NCBI GenBank assembly: GCA_934875675.1 | Contig: CAKXIK010000038.1 | Span: 1-26,894 of the forward strand | Direction of reading: 5' to 3' | Length of the DNA: 26,894 nt | DNA from: an uncultured bacterium | GTDB lineage: Bacteria > Bacillota > Clostridia > Oscillospirales > Acutalibacteraceae | Part shown: one piece after another, positions 15,859 to 22,871 of the stretch | Layout of the letters: every line of letters starts with the position of its first letter | Numbering within the stretch: the first letter of the stretch is position 1 | Program-made: the position numbers and the translations under genes | Notes under the pieces: model-generated | The model's database searches: none | What the model saw: only the letters and a program-made list of their open reading frames with translations | What the model was told of the DNA's origin: nothing

Positions 15859-17163
15859 ATGAAAGTTTTTGCCGTCACCCTGGGGTGTAAAGTAAATCAA
15901 TATGAAACACAAGCTACACTCTCTCTCTTGGAAAAAAGCGGATATCAAATTACAGAAAGCGAAGCCGAGGGAGATATTGTTGTAATTAACTCCTGCACTG
16001 TGACCGGGGTTAGCGACCAAAAAGTCCGGCAGACATTGCATCGGGCTCGTCGGGTTTGTCCGGACGCCGTGATTGTGCTAACCGGGTGCATGCCACAGGC
16101 TTTTCCCGATGAGTCTGCTGCATTGACGGAGGCTGATATTGTAGTTGGCAATTCGAACCGGGCACTGTTGCCTGAATTGATCCAGCGTTATCTTTCCACG
16201 CAGCAACGCATCGTTGAAATCCGGGCGCACCAGAACGGTGATTCATTTGAAACCATGCAAATCACTGATTTCCATGACCGAACACGAGCCTTTGTGAAAA
16301 TTGAGGATGGCTGCAACCGTTTTTGTTCCTATTGCATTATTCCAACCGCCCGCGGGAGAGTGCGTTCGAAACCGCTGGATGTTTTGAAGCAAGAGATCGC
16401 CGCGTTGGATACAGCCGGTTATCAGGAAATCGTGTTGGTCGGCATTAATCTTTCTGCATATGGACAGGAATGCGGCCTTACTCTTTGTGATGCAGTGGAT
16501 GCGGCCTGTGCTTTCCCAGGGATTGCACGAGTGCGGCTGGGCTCTTTGGAACCCGACCGGATGGACGAGGCAACGCTGCAGCGTCTGTCTATCCAACCGA
16601 AGCTGTGTCCTCAGTTTCATCTTTCTCTGCAAAGTGGATGCGATGCTACCCTGAAGCGAATGAATCGCCACTATACCTCCGCTGAGTATGCCGCACTTTG
16701 CAAAAGATTGCGCGAACTCTTCCCGGACTGTGCATTAACTACCGACGTCATGGTGGGCTTTCCTGGTGAAAACGAAGAAGAATTTGCGCAATCACTTGCC
16801 TTTGTGGAGCAAATCGCTTTTGCAAAGGCACACGTTTTCTCTTATTCCATGCGTCCGGGAACGGTTGCCGCCTTCCGAACCGATCAAATTAATCCATCTG
16901 TTAAAGAAGCACGCAGCCATATGATGCTGGAAGCTGCCGCAAAATCCCGCGCCGCGTTTTTGCAGACACAGATCAACAAAACTTTTCAGGTTCTGTTTGA
17001 AACCGCTTGCAAAGACGGTTCCGCAATGGGATACACGGCAAATTATACGCCGGTTCATGTGTTCACTCAACAACGGCTGCAAAATCAGCTTTTGTCAACC
17101 CGCATTATTTCCTCTGATGGCGATCGCTGTACCGGAGAGCTTGAAAAACAGTCTGTTGTGTAA
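15859..17163 (+). CDS. mtaB: tRNA threonylcarbamoyladenosine methylthiotransferase MtaB
   Basis: A 434-residue radical-SAM enzyme that adds a methylthio group to t6A at position 37 of ANN-decoding tRNAs. The N-terminal domain begins VTLGCKVNQYE and has the three cysteines of the auxiliary iron-sulfur cluster (Cys10, Cys46 in NSCTVTG, Cys77 in LTGCMPQ). The radical-SAM motif is CNRFCSYC (Cys152, Cys156, Cys159), followed by IIPTARGRVRSKP. The QSGCDATLKRMNRHYT and TDVMVGFPGENEEEF segments are standard, and a C-terminal TRAM-like region ends the protein. LGCKVNQYE favours MtaB over MiaB and RimO. AGAAAGG lies about 12 nt before the ATG. It is a single gene with a good terminator. Confidence 0.94.
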   Translation: MKVFAVTLGCKVNQYETQATLSLLEKSGYQITESEAEGDIVVINSCTVTGVSDQKVRQTLHRARRVCPDAVIVLTGCMPQAFPDESAALTEADIVVGNSNRALLPELIQRYLSTQQRIVEIRAHQNGDSFETMQITDFHDRTRAFVKIEDGCNRFCSYCIIPTARGRVRSKPLDVLKQEIAALDTAGYQEIVLVGINLSAYGQECGLTLCDAVDAACAFPGIARVRLGSLEPDRMDEATLQRLSIQPKLCPQFHLSLQSGCDATLKRMNRHYTSAEYAALCKRLRELFPDCALTTDVMVGFPGENEEEFAQSLAFVEQIAFAKAHVFSYSMRPGTVAAFRTDQINPSVKEARSHMMLEAAAKSRAAFLQTQINKTFQVLFETACKDGSAMGYTANYTPVHVFTQQRLQNQLLSTRIISSDGDRCTGELEKQSVV

Positions 17164-17180
17164 AATTGATTTGTGTGGTT

Positions 17181-17239
17181 AGCATTCTCACAGCGAATGC
17201 TTAATAATATTACGGCTCGCGGTTGCGGGTCGTTTTTTT
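17181..17239 (+). terminator. Terminator region of mtaB
   Basis: A first hairpin (AGCATTC 17181-17187, GAATGCT 17195-17201) is followed by a second with 9-bp arms 17212-17220 and 17225-17233 (two G-U pairs) that runs into seven T residues. The T-run overlaps the stop codon of the convergent ROK gene. Confidence 0.82.
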
Positions 17240-18233
17240 ACACATTTTCTGTGGCTGCAACTGCAATTGCGGCATAATCCCCCACCATTTCACCCAAACC
17301 GGCAGGAACAATTTGACACACATTCAAAGACCGTGCAAGGCATTCCTGTTTTAGCACCTGTTCCATGGCAGGTTTGATTAGTTCTGAAGATCGCATAAAA
17401 AGTCCGCCAAGAATGATTTTTTCCGGATTTAATAAATCTACAAGTATGCTGAGAGTATGACCAAGATAGAAACCACATTGCTGATAAATGTTTATACAAA
17501 GCTCATCCCGTTCTTTTTCTGCAAGATCTCCAATCAACTTAGCTGTAATATTTTCAACTGTTCCGGCTTTTTGCAGCAATCGCGGTACGTTCCCTTGCTT
17601 TAGCTCTTTTTCCACCTCACAGATGCCAATCTGAGCCAACCCTCCTCCGGAACAAAATCCTTCTGCAGAACCTTTTTTGCCATACCCCACAGGACCATCC
17701 GGAGCCAAGCGGAGATGTCCAACTTCACCCGCCATATCTGATGAGCCGCTGTAGAGCTTTCCATTCAGGATTAATCCTGCCCCCAGTCCTGTGCCGAAGG
17801 TCAAAAAAACCATATTCTCCGTGCCTTTTCCGGCACCAAATCTCCATTCTGCAATTGCACAGGCATTGGCATCATTCTGCAGCTTGGTATGGATCCCCGT
17901 TTTCTTTTCAAAATAAGAGACAATTTCAACAGAATCCCATCCCGCAAGGTTCGGCGGAGAAAGAATGACCCCGTTGCGGGAATCCAGCGGCCCTCCACAG
18001 CTGATACCGATTCCGAAGACATCAGCGGCCGCTACGTGATTAGAGAGCATAATGGCTTGGATGCACTCTGAAAATTCTTCTAATATGGCTTCCGGATTGC
18101 GCCTATTGGTCAAAAATTTTTGTTTTGCAAGAAATTCAACGGCTTCATAGCCGTTTCGATCTGTTGTAATTTTGCCTAAACTGACAGCACATTTCGTTCC
18201 GCCGATATCTAATCCAAAAATCAACTTTTCCAT
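17238..18233 (-). CDS. ROK-family sugar kinase
   Basis: A cytoplasmic 331-residue kinase of the ROK family, which phosphorylates glucose, N-acetylmannosamine, fructose or allose. The ATP site GLDIGGTKCAVSLG (about 7-20) and GIGISCGGPLD follow the family. The substrate and catalytic segment is QNDANACAIAEW with the base aspartate, then FGTGLGAGLILNGKLYSG and the zinc-ligand histidine in EVGHLRL. The usual CxCGxxGCxE zinc motif is replaced by PVGYGKKGSAEGFCSGGGLAQ, keeping one cysteine, as in one branch of Firmicutes ROK proteins. All catalytic features are present, so it should be an enzyme and not a ROK repressor; no N-terminal DNA-binding domain exists. AAGGAG lies 9 nt before the ATG. Its promoter is not obvious. 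Sugar unknown. Confidence 0.9.
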   Translation of the reverse strand: MEKLIFGLDIGGTKCAVSLGKITTDRNGYEAVEFLAKQKFLTNRRNPEAILEEFSECIQAIMLSNHVAAADVFGIGISCGGPLDSRNGVILSPPNLAGWDSVEIVSYFEKKTGIHTKLQNDANACAIAEWRFGAGKGTENMVFLTFGTGLGAGLILNGKLYSGSSDMAGEVGHLRLAPDGPVGYGKKGSAEGFCSGGGLAQIGICEVEKELKQGNVPRLLQKAGTVENITAKLIGDLAEKERDELCINIYQQCGFYLGHTLSILVDLLNPEKIILGGLFMRSSELIKPAMEQVLKQECLARSLNVCQIVPAGLGEMVGDYAAIAVAATENV

Positions 18234-18339
18234 GAACGCATTCTCCTTTTATCCGATTCCTTTTTAGGTATTGTATAATTTTTCTCTTGAGATTTGTTCC
18301 AATATATTTGGCAAATAGCTCATTATATTCGGAATTTTC

Positions 18340-18531
18340 TTGTATCCATTTTGCTTTGCAGATATAATGATGATAGGGAATCCTCTTGTATTTTTATTCA
18401 GCACTGCAATTAAAAACATTTGTACTTCAAGTGGGTTCTCATCTATGTCCAATTTTTTAAATGCATTTAAAAAGGAAACCGGATGCTCCCCTTCTGCCTA
18501 TCGAAAAAAGTACAGCCAACATGTGGGATAA
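18340..18531 (+). pseudogene. Remnant of an AraC-type transcriptional regulator (C-terminal helix-turn-helix)
   Basis: The reading frame ending at 18531 (TAA) encodes the last part of an AraC-family DNA-binding domain: IKNICTSSGFSSMSNFLNAF followed by KKETGCSPSAYRKKYSQ (from about 18406). This is the second helix-turn-helix and closing signature of the family. The first helix-turn-helix and the sensor domain are missing, the frame upstream (18340-18400) only loosely resembles the family, and there is no ribosome site. It is therefore a decayed fragment. It points toward nothing on the plus strand and lies back to back with the ROK kinase, which an intact regulator of this kind might have controlled. 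Confidence 0.7.
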
Positions 18532-18842
18532 ATCTCGTTGGATGCAACATTTTGATAATAGATGGAAGTGTAACATTCTTTGCCTGGTGTCGTCCGGACG
18601 TGCGGGATGAACGGTTATATGCTGCGCAATTATCACCTCATGCACAATTTTTACCCTCGCATTGGAAACCGGCATTTCTTCTCACGCTGTAAAGATTTCA
18701 AACAGCCGCTTGGTTGTAAGGCATATTCATTTTCTCTCTGGCATCATGTTTTTAATTTATGCAGAGGGGATTGAATCGTATTATTGCAGTATCAAAAATC
18801 ACTGCAAAACCACTTTTTTCATGGCCACTTTCCATGCAACGC
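18532..18842. other. Gene-poor stretch after the AraC remnant
   Basis: Short open frames exist on both strands but none has a ribosome site or a recognisable protein. The only structure is a 6-bp inverted repeat (TGCAGT 18785-18790, ACTGCA 18801-18806) followed by ACCACTTTTTT, which could be an old plus-strand terminator. The stretch reads as decayed sequence. Confidence 0.5.
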
Positions 18843-18871
18843 TTGTGTTTATGGCAGAAATCATATATAAT
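18843..18871 (+). promoter_or_regulatory. Sigma-A promoter of the xpaC-telA operon
   Basis: TTGTGT, 17-bp spacer, TATAAT. Transcription would start near 18878, about 84 nt before the xpaC start. Confidence 0.75.
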
Positions 18872-18961
18872 AAATAAATCAAAATCATTTTGGAAACATA
18901 TGCTTTCCTGCTGATTTCATGAACAAATTACAGCAAATTTCGCGAAAGGAACGCGCTCTGT

Positions 18962-20152
18962 ATGAACGATAATGATTTAAACGATCTCTTCCGGCAGATT
19001 GGAAGAACGGTTCAAGATATTGCAAGCCCGGAAAATATTGCGGAACTGAAAAAAAGCATTGATGAAACCGTGCGGGAAGTGAAAAGCGCTGTAAAACAAA
19101 ACAGTACCGCCCCCCATGCAAAAACGCCTCCGCCAATTCACACCGCAAATGTAAAACCATCGGCACCGCCATACCATCCCAATTCCACACAACCAACCTC
19201 TATTCCGACTGCTCCGCCAAAAGCACCAAAAAACACATTAGCAATCGCTGCAAGTCAAGTTCCGGGGCATGCGGCCGGCCCGTTGCTAACGGTTCTTGGC
19301 ACTGGGGGAATGATCGCCTCCGCCGCAGCCATTGGCAATCTTTTTTTAACGGCCACTTTTTCCTCAACGGGAATTTTGCTTTACTCCTGTCTGTTAGCCT
19401 TGAGCGTCTGTGTGACAGCCCGCGGAAATGCATTGCGCTGCCGTGTACGCCGATATCGTTCCTATCTTCAGGAGCTTTCCGGCACTGCATTCTGTTCGGT
19501 TCGTTCCCTTGCTACTTCGGTGGACAAATCCGTTAAATATGTTGTGCGCGATCTTAAAAAAATGATTCACCGTGGGTATTTCCCTCAGGGACATTTGGAC
19601 GAGCAGAATACCTGCCTGATGCTTGACGACGATACGTACAATCAATACAAAGCCTTAATGGAACATGCAAAAGAGAAAGAGGAGGCTGAACAGCTGCGGC
19701 AAAGTCAGCTGCGTTCGAATCCGGAGTTGGACGCGGTGGTTCAGGAGGGCAAACATTGTCTGCAGCAGATCCGGGAGGCAAATGAGGCGATTCCCGGAGA
19801 AGACATTTCCCGTAAACTCAGTCGATTGGAATCTATTACAGAAAAAATTTTTGATTTTGTGGCGCAGCACCCTGACAAACTGCCGGAAATCCGCCGATTT
19901 ATGAGTTATTATCTACCAACTACGCTGAAGCTTGTGAACGCATACCGCAAATTCGATGCACAACCGGTTCAAGGCGAGAACATCCAGTCTTCAAAACGTG
20001 AGATTGCCGAAACATTGGATACGATCAATCTGGCTTTCGAAAATCTCTTTGACGGTTTGTTTGAGGAAGATGCCATGGATGTTTCTACTGATATCTCTGT
20101 TTTGGAAACGATGCTTCGTCAGGAAGGCCTCACCGGCAGCGACTTTAAATAA
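18962..20152 (+). CDS. xpaC: XpaC-like membrane protein (5-bromo-4-chloroindolyl phosphate hydrolysis family)
   Basis: A 396-residue protein next to telA, the pairing seen for XpaC and TelA/YaaN in Bacillus. Residues 1-48 are an amphipathic charged helix region, 50-90 a Pro/Thr/Ala-rich linker, about 104-155 two hydrophobic helices, and the rest is soluble. The middle holds a segment that looks like a small winged-helix (CSVRSLATSVDKSVKYVVRD, then MIHRGYFPQGHLDEQNTCLML). The C-terminal 130 residues match the XpaC pattern (RLESITEKIFDFVAQHPDKL, then IRRFMSYYLPTTLKLVNAY). AAAGGAAC lies about 11 nt before the ATG. XpaC was named for a phosphatase-related phenotype and its true activity is unknown; no catalytic site is visible. 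The family call is likely, the function open. Confidence 0.72.
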   Translation: MNDNDLNDLFRQIGRTVQDIASPENIAELKKSIDETVREVKSAVKQNSTAPHAKTPPPIHTANVKPSAPPYHPNSTQPTSIPTAPPKAPKNTLAIAASQVPGHAAGPLLTVLGTGGMIASAAAIGNLFLTATFSSTGILLYSCLLALSVCVTARGNALRCRVRRYRSYLQELSGTAFCSVRSLATSVDKSVKYVVRDLKKMIHRGYFPQGHLDEQNTCLMLDDDTYNQYKALMEHAKEKEEAEQLRQSQLRSNPELDAVVQEGKHCLQQIREANEAIPGEDISRKLSRLESITEKIFDFVAQHPDKLPEIRRFMSYYLPTTLKLVNAYRKFDAQPVQGENIQSSKREIAETLDTINLAFENLFDGLFEEDAMDVSTDISVLETMLRQEGLTGSDFK

Positions 20153-20229
20153 TTCGATTTTCTAAGCTAAAATAACCGCAATTGCTTTATCTGTACACTC
20201 TTCTCCATGCACAGAAAGGATGTATTATC

Positions 20230-21384
20230 ATGAACGATTCTTTTCAGGACACCCCTACCCCAACTCTAACGTTTGAACCCTTTGAAACTCAACCGTCCCC
20301 GGATGTTTTGCAAGAAGCTTCTCCTGCACAAGCACCGGTTTCCCCTCCGCTTTTTGATGAGTCTGCCCTTAGTGCAGAGGAACGTAAAATGGTAGACGAT
20401 TTTGCGGCAAAAATCAGCCTTGCTGATTCCAATCTTGTTCTTCAATATGGCTCCGGCGCACAAAAAAAAATAGCTGATTTTTCGGAAACCACCCTCAACA
20501 GCGTTCGTACAAAAGATCTTGGCCAGGTCGGAGAAATGCTGACCGGTGTTGTAACAGAGCTTAAGGGATTTGAAGACGATGCAAATGATAAAGGATTTTT
20601 GGGACTGTTCAAAAAATCTTCCAACAAAATTGGCACTATGCGCGCAAGATATGCGAAGGCAGAATCAAATATCGATCAAATTTGTCATGCACTGGAATCT
20701 CATCAGATTCAGCTATTGAAAGATGTTGCCATGCTGGACAAGATGTACGAGTTGAACAAGGTTTACTTTAAAGAGCTTTCTATGTATATCATCGCCGGCA
20801 AAAAGAAATTAAAACAAGTAGAGGATACAGAACTTGCGGATTTGACGGCCCGTGCAAAGCAAACCGGACTTCCGGAGGATGCACAAGCCGCCAATGATCT
20901 TGCTGCACTTTGCAACCGTTTTGACAAAAAACTGCACGATTTGGAACTTACCCGCATGATTTCAATTCAAATGGCACCGCAAATTCGTTTGGTGCAAGGC
21001 AGCGACACCTTAATGTCTGAAAAAATTCAATCTACACTGGTAAATACCATTCCGCTTTGGAAAAGTCAAATGGTCTTGGCACTGGGTGTTGCTCATTCGG
21101 AGCAGGCTGCAAAAGCGCAGCATGAAGTTACGGATATGACGAATGAGTTGCTGCGTAAGAATGCGGAAACCCTTAAGATGGCCACCATTTCCACTGCGAA
21201 GGAATCGGAACGCGGTATTGTAGATCTTGAAACACTGAAATATACAAACGAAAGCCTGATTTCTACACTGGATGAGGTAGTTCGTATTCAGGACGAAGGG
21301 CGTCAAAAACGCCGTGAAGCCGAAGGCGAACTTTCCCGCATTGAAACTGAGCTCAAGCAAAAGCTGCTGGATATCCGCAAATAA
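20230..21384 (+). CDS. telA: TelA/YaaN-like toxic anion resistance family protein
   Basis: A soluble 384-residue protein of the TelA family, linked in other bacteria to tellurite, nisin and cell-envelope stress tolerance. After a Pro/Thr-rich tail (about 1-45), the family core starts near SAEERKMVDDFAAKISLADS and YGSGAQKKIADFSETTLNSV, continues with LGQVGEMLTGVVTELKGF, and is helical to the end with a charged coiled coil. There are no membrane segments. I chose ATG 20230-20232 because AAAGGATG lies just upstream and the 16 codons before it are not family-like. It follows xpaC by 77 nt with no promoter or terminator visible, so the two are probably co-transcribed and likely act together at the membrane. 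The mechanism is not known. Confidence 0.87.
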   Translation: MNDSFQDTPTPTLTFEPFETQPSPDVLQEASPAQAPVSPPLFDESALSAEERKMVDDFAAKISLADSNLVLQYGSGAQKKIADFSETTLNSVRTKDLGQVGEMLTGVVTELKGFEDDANDKGFLGLFKKSSNKIGTMRARYAKAESNIDQICHALESHQIQLLKDVAMLDKMYELNKVYFKELSMYIIAGKKKLKQVEDTELADLTARAKQTGLPEDAQAANDLAALCNRFDKKLHDLELTRMISIQMAPQIRLVQGSDTLMSEKIQSTLVNTIPLWKSQMVLALGVAHSEQAAKAQHEVTDMTNELLRKNAETLKMATISTAKESERGIVDLETLKYTNESLISTLDEVVRIQDEGRQKRREAEGELSRIETELKQKLLDIRK

Positions 21385-21420
21385 TCAGATTTTGCCCATT
21401 ATTTTTTTAACAGACTCACC

Positions 21421-21467
21421 AAAAAGGCTCAGCATCGAATCCGTGGATTCGATGCTGAGCCTTTTTT
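21421..21467. terminator. Strong bidirectional terminator between telA and the phosphatase gene
   Basis: A perfect 17-bp inverted repeat (21426-21442 and 21445-21461) is flanked by five A on the left and six T on the right, so it ends both convergent transcripts. Confidence 0.93.
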
Positions 21468-21471
21468 ATTG

Positions 21472-22002
21472 TTAGCAGCAATAGACCTTCCATTCGCAAT
21501 TCTTTATGCCGAAATGAAAAAACTCATCATTTGTCATGTCCTTAAAATAGCTGTTTAACACCCGAAATACACCGCCATGTGTTGCAAAAAGGATTGTCCC
21601 TTGCGGGTACTTACCTTTTAGTTCATCAATCAAAGTATAAACCCGGCAGGCAACATGCATCATGGATTCTCCCTGCGGATACCGAAAAGCAAAATTACGC
21701 TTATTACTCAAAAATCCGGGATCATCTCTCGTTGCACCTTCGTAAATCCCATAGCTCTGTTCTGCCAGGCGAGGCTCCACAATCACCTGCATTCCATTTG
21801 CCTCAGCAATCGGTTGTACGGTTTGCAACGCCCTTATCTGAGGAGAAGAAAAAATACAGTCGAATTGCACGTCTGACAATTCGACTGCAAGCCGTTCTGC
21901 CTGCTCTTTTCCTTTGATGGTCAACGCCCCATTGCTGATGCCGCAAACACGATTTTGAGCATTCAGAGCCGTTTCACCATGTCTTACTACATACAATTTC
22001 AT
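21472..22002 (-). CDS. Histidine phosphatase (phosphoglycerate mutase-like) family protein
   Basis: A cytoplasmic 176-residue enzyme of the branch-2 sized phosphatase group. It starts MKLYVVRHGETALN with the catalytic histidine in RHGE, continues with LTIKGKEQAERLAVEL and FSSPQIRALQT, has the proton-donor glutamate region RLAEQSYGIYEG, and the second catalytic histidine in LFATHGGVFRVL. It lacks the long loops of true glycolytic mutase, so it is more likely a general phosphatase (alpha-ribazole, sugar or nucleotide phosphate). I chose ATG 22000-22002, since it overlaps the stop of the upstream gene as ATGA, indicating translational coupling. The substrate is unknown. Confidence 0.9.
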   Translation of the reverse strand: MKLYVVRHGETALNAQNRVCGISNGALTIKGKEQAERLAVELSDVQFDCIFSSPQIRALQTVQPIAEANGMQVIVEPRLAEQSYGIYEGATRDDPGFLSNKRNFAFRYPQGESMMHVACRVYTLIDELKGKYPQGTILFATHGGVFRVLNSYFKDMTNDEFFHFGIKNCEWKVYCC

Positions 22003-22289
22003 GCTTCTTCCAAAGCACGTTCCAACCAAAACGTAGCAACATCCAACGCTTTGTAAAGCCCGTCACGTTCACTGGCTTTTATAATTTGCTTTTTGGGGCG
22101 TACGTTAGGATCGGTTGTAAGCAATTGGACCGAAATCTTATCTGCAACATCGGTATCTCCGATTTTTTTGATGCTTTTAATCTCCATTTTAATCACAAAT
22201 TTATCAGACATATCTCCGTAATAGATCGTGCTGCCACAGCGCACCAAAGGCCTGCCCTTATACGTCAGGGCTGTTTTTGCTTCGCTCAT
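21999..22289 (-). CDS. Small protein of unknown function, coupled to the phosphatase (96 aa)
   Basis: I do not recognise this family with certainty. The protein is soluble, basic in the middle, with beta-rich N-terminal half (PLVRCGSTIYYGDMSDKFVI, then MEIKSIKKIGDTDVADKISV) and a helical C-terminus (KALDVATFWLERALEEA). It has a good promoter, AAAGGATGG ahead of the ATG and a 4-nt overlap with the phosphatase gene, so it is a real gene and the two products are made together. The strand-loop-strand pattern with KFVIKMEI could form a small beta barrel, but this is inference. Confidence 0.8.
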   Translation of the reverse strand: MSEAKTALTYKGRPLVRCGSTIYYGDMSDKFVIKMEIKSIKKIGDTDVADKISVQLLTTDPNVRPKKQIIKASERDGLYKALDVATFWLERALEEA

Positions 22290-22357
22290 CTTAAAACCAT
22301 CCTTTCTTCATCATAAACAAAGACCGCTTGCACAGCTTGGTTCCAATGCACGCGACA

Positions 22358-22396
22358 CAGAAAACAAAAGAGCATTGTTTACTGTTTTCTGCTCTT
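22358..22396 (-). promoter_or_regulatory. Competing stem-loops in the leader of the 96-aa gene
   Basis: On the minus-strand RNA, stem A (AAGAGCA/TGCTCTT, 22390-22396 with 22368-22374) is followed by TTGTTTT, like a weak terminator. Stem B (CAGAAAACA/TGTTTTCTG, 22383-22391 with 22358-22366) is 9 bp and its first arm lies in the loop of stem A. The two overlap by two bases, so they are alternatives or form a pseudoknot. Regulation by attenuation is possible but not shown. Confidence 0.4.
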
Positions 22397-22412
22397 ATCA
22401 TGTTGAATTATT

Positions 22413-22441
22413 ATTATATCATAATATGAAAATACTGTAAA
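22413..22441 (-). promoter_or_regulatory. Sigma-A promoter of the 96-aa protein/phosphatase operon
   Basis: Minus-strand TTTACA, 17-bp spacer, TATAAT, close to perfect consensus. A perfect palindrome TGCAGATTCTGCA (22451-22463) lies 10 bp upstream of the -35 box and could be an operator. The leader is about 117 nt. Confidence 0.88.
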
Positions 22442-22491
22442 GGCGAAAAATGCAGATTCTGCACCCTCGCAAGAATAACAACCGTCATGAT

Positions 22492-22520
22492 AAAAGGGAC
22501 TCGCGGTTAAGCGAGTCCCT
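22492..22520 (-). terminator. Intrinsic terminator of ireB
   Basis: Minus-strand arms AGGGACTCGC and GCGAGTCCCT (22511-22520, 22495-22504) with a 6-nt loop, followed by TTTT. It lies directly past the ireB stop codon. Confidence 0.88.
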
Positions 22521-22524
22521 TACA

Positions 22525-22770
22525 TCATGCATCCAAATAAGATTTTACGAGCACCTGCAACAATTCGTCACGGTCAATCCTGCGGATAAGGCTGCGCGCA
22601 TTGTTGTGTGTTGTAATATAGGTCGGATCCTCTGAGAGGATATAACCTACAATCTGATTGATTGGATTATATCCCTTTTCCCGCAAAGCGTCATAAACGT
22701 CGGTCAAAATTTTACGAATTTCCGCCTGCCGTTCATTGCCCAAGGAAAAGGTCATGGTCTTATCAAGCAT
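22525..22770 (-). CDS. ireB: IreB-family regulatory phosphoprotein (UPF0297/YrzL)
   Basis: An 81-residue cytoplasmic protein of the family whose enterococcal member is phosphorylated by the Ser/Thr kinase IreK and lowers cephalosporin tolerance. The sequence matches over its full length: MLDKTMTFSLGNERQAEIRK with the N-terminal threonines that IreK-type kinases modify, then YNPINQIVGYILSEDPTYIT and RSLIRRIDRDELLQVLVKSY. I chose ATG 22768-22770 because GGAGGTG lies 7 nt upstream and family members start with the same residues. The usual downstream partners (ruvX/yqgF and yrzB) are absent here. It lies 101 nt after pheT but has its own promoter. Confidence 0.94.
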   Translation of the reverse strand: MLDKTMTFSLGNERQAEIRKILTDVYDALREKGYNPINQIVGYILSEDPTYITTHNNARSLIRRIDRDELLQVLVKSYLDA

Positions 22771-22791
22771 GGACTCACCTCCATTGAATAT

Positions 22792-22820
22792 AGTATACAA
22801 CAAAGTTTCTGGGAATACAA
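22792..22820 (-). promoter_or_regulatory. Sigma-A promoter of ireB
   Basis: Minus-strand TTGTAT, 17-bp spacer, TATACT. Transcription would start near 22785, leaving a leader of about 15 nt that consists almost only of the ribosome site. No terminator is visible between pheT and this promoter. Confidence 0.75.
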
Positions 22821-22871
22821 GTGAATTCTTTATGAAATATTCAGCATAAAATAACCGTTATTGCAGACAAC

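Noticed and set aside
18264..18452. 62-residue minus-strand frame upstream of the ROK kinase
   Set aside because: It overlaps the AraC remnant on the opposite strand and has no ribosome site or recognisable domain.
18580..18774. 64-residue plus-strand frame in the gap before xpaC
   Set aside because: No ribosome site, no promoter and no similarity that I can recognise; more likely random in decayed sequence.
22854..22870. AATAACCGTTATT dyad after pheT as a possible terminator
   Set aside because: The arms leave no room for a hairpin loop and no T-run follows a stable stem.
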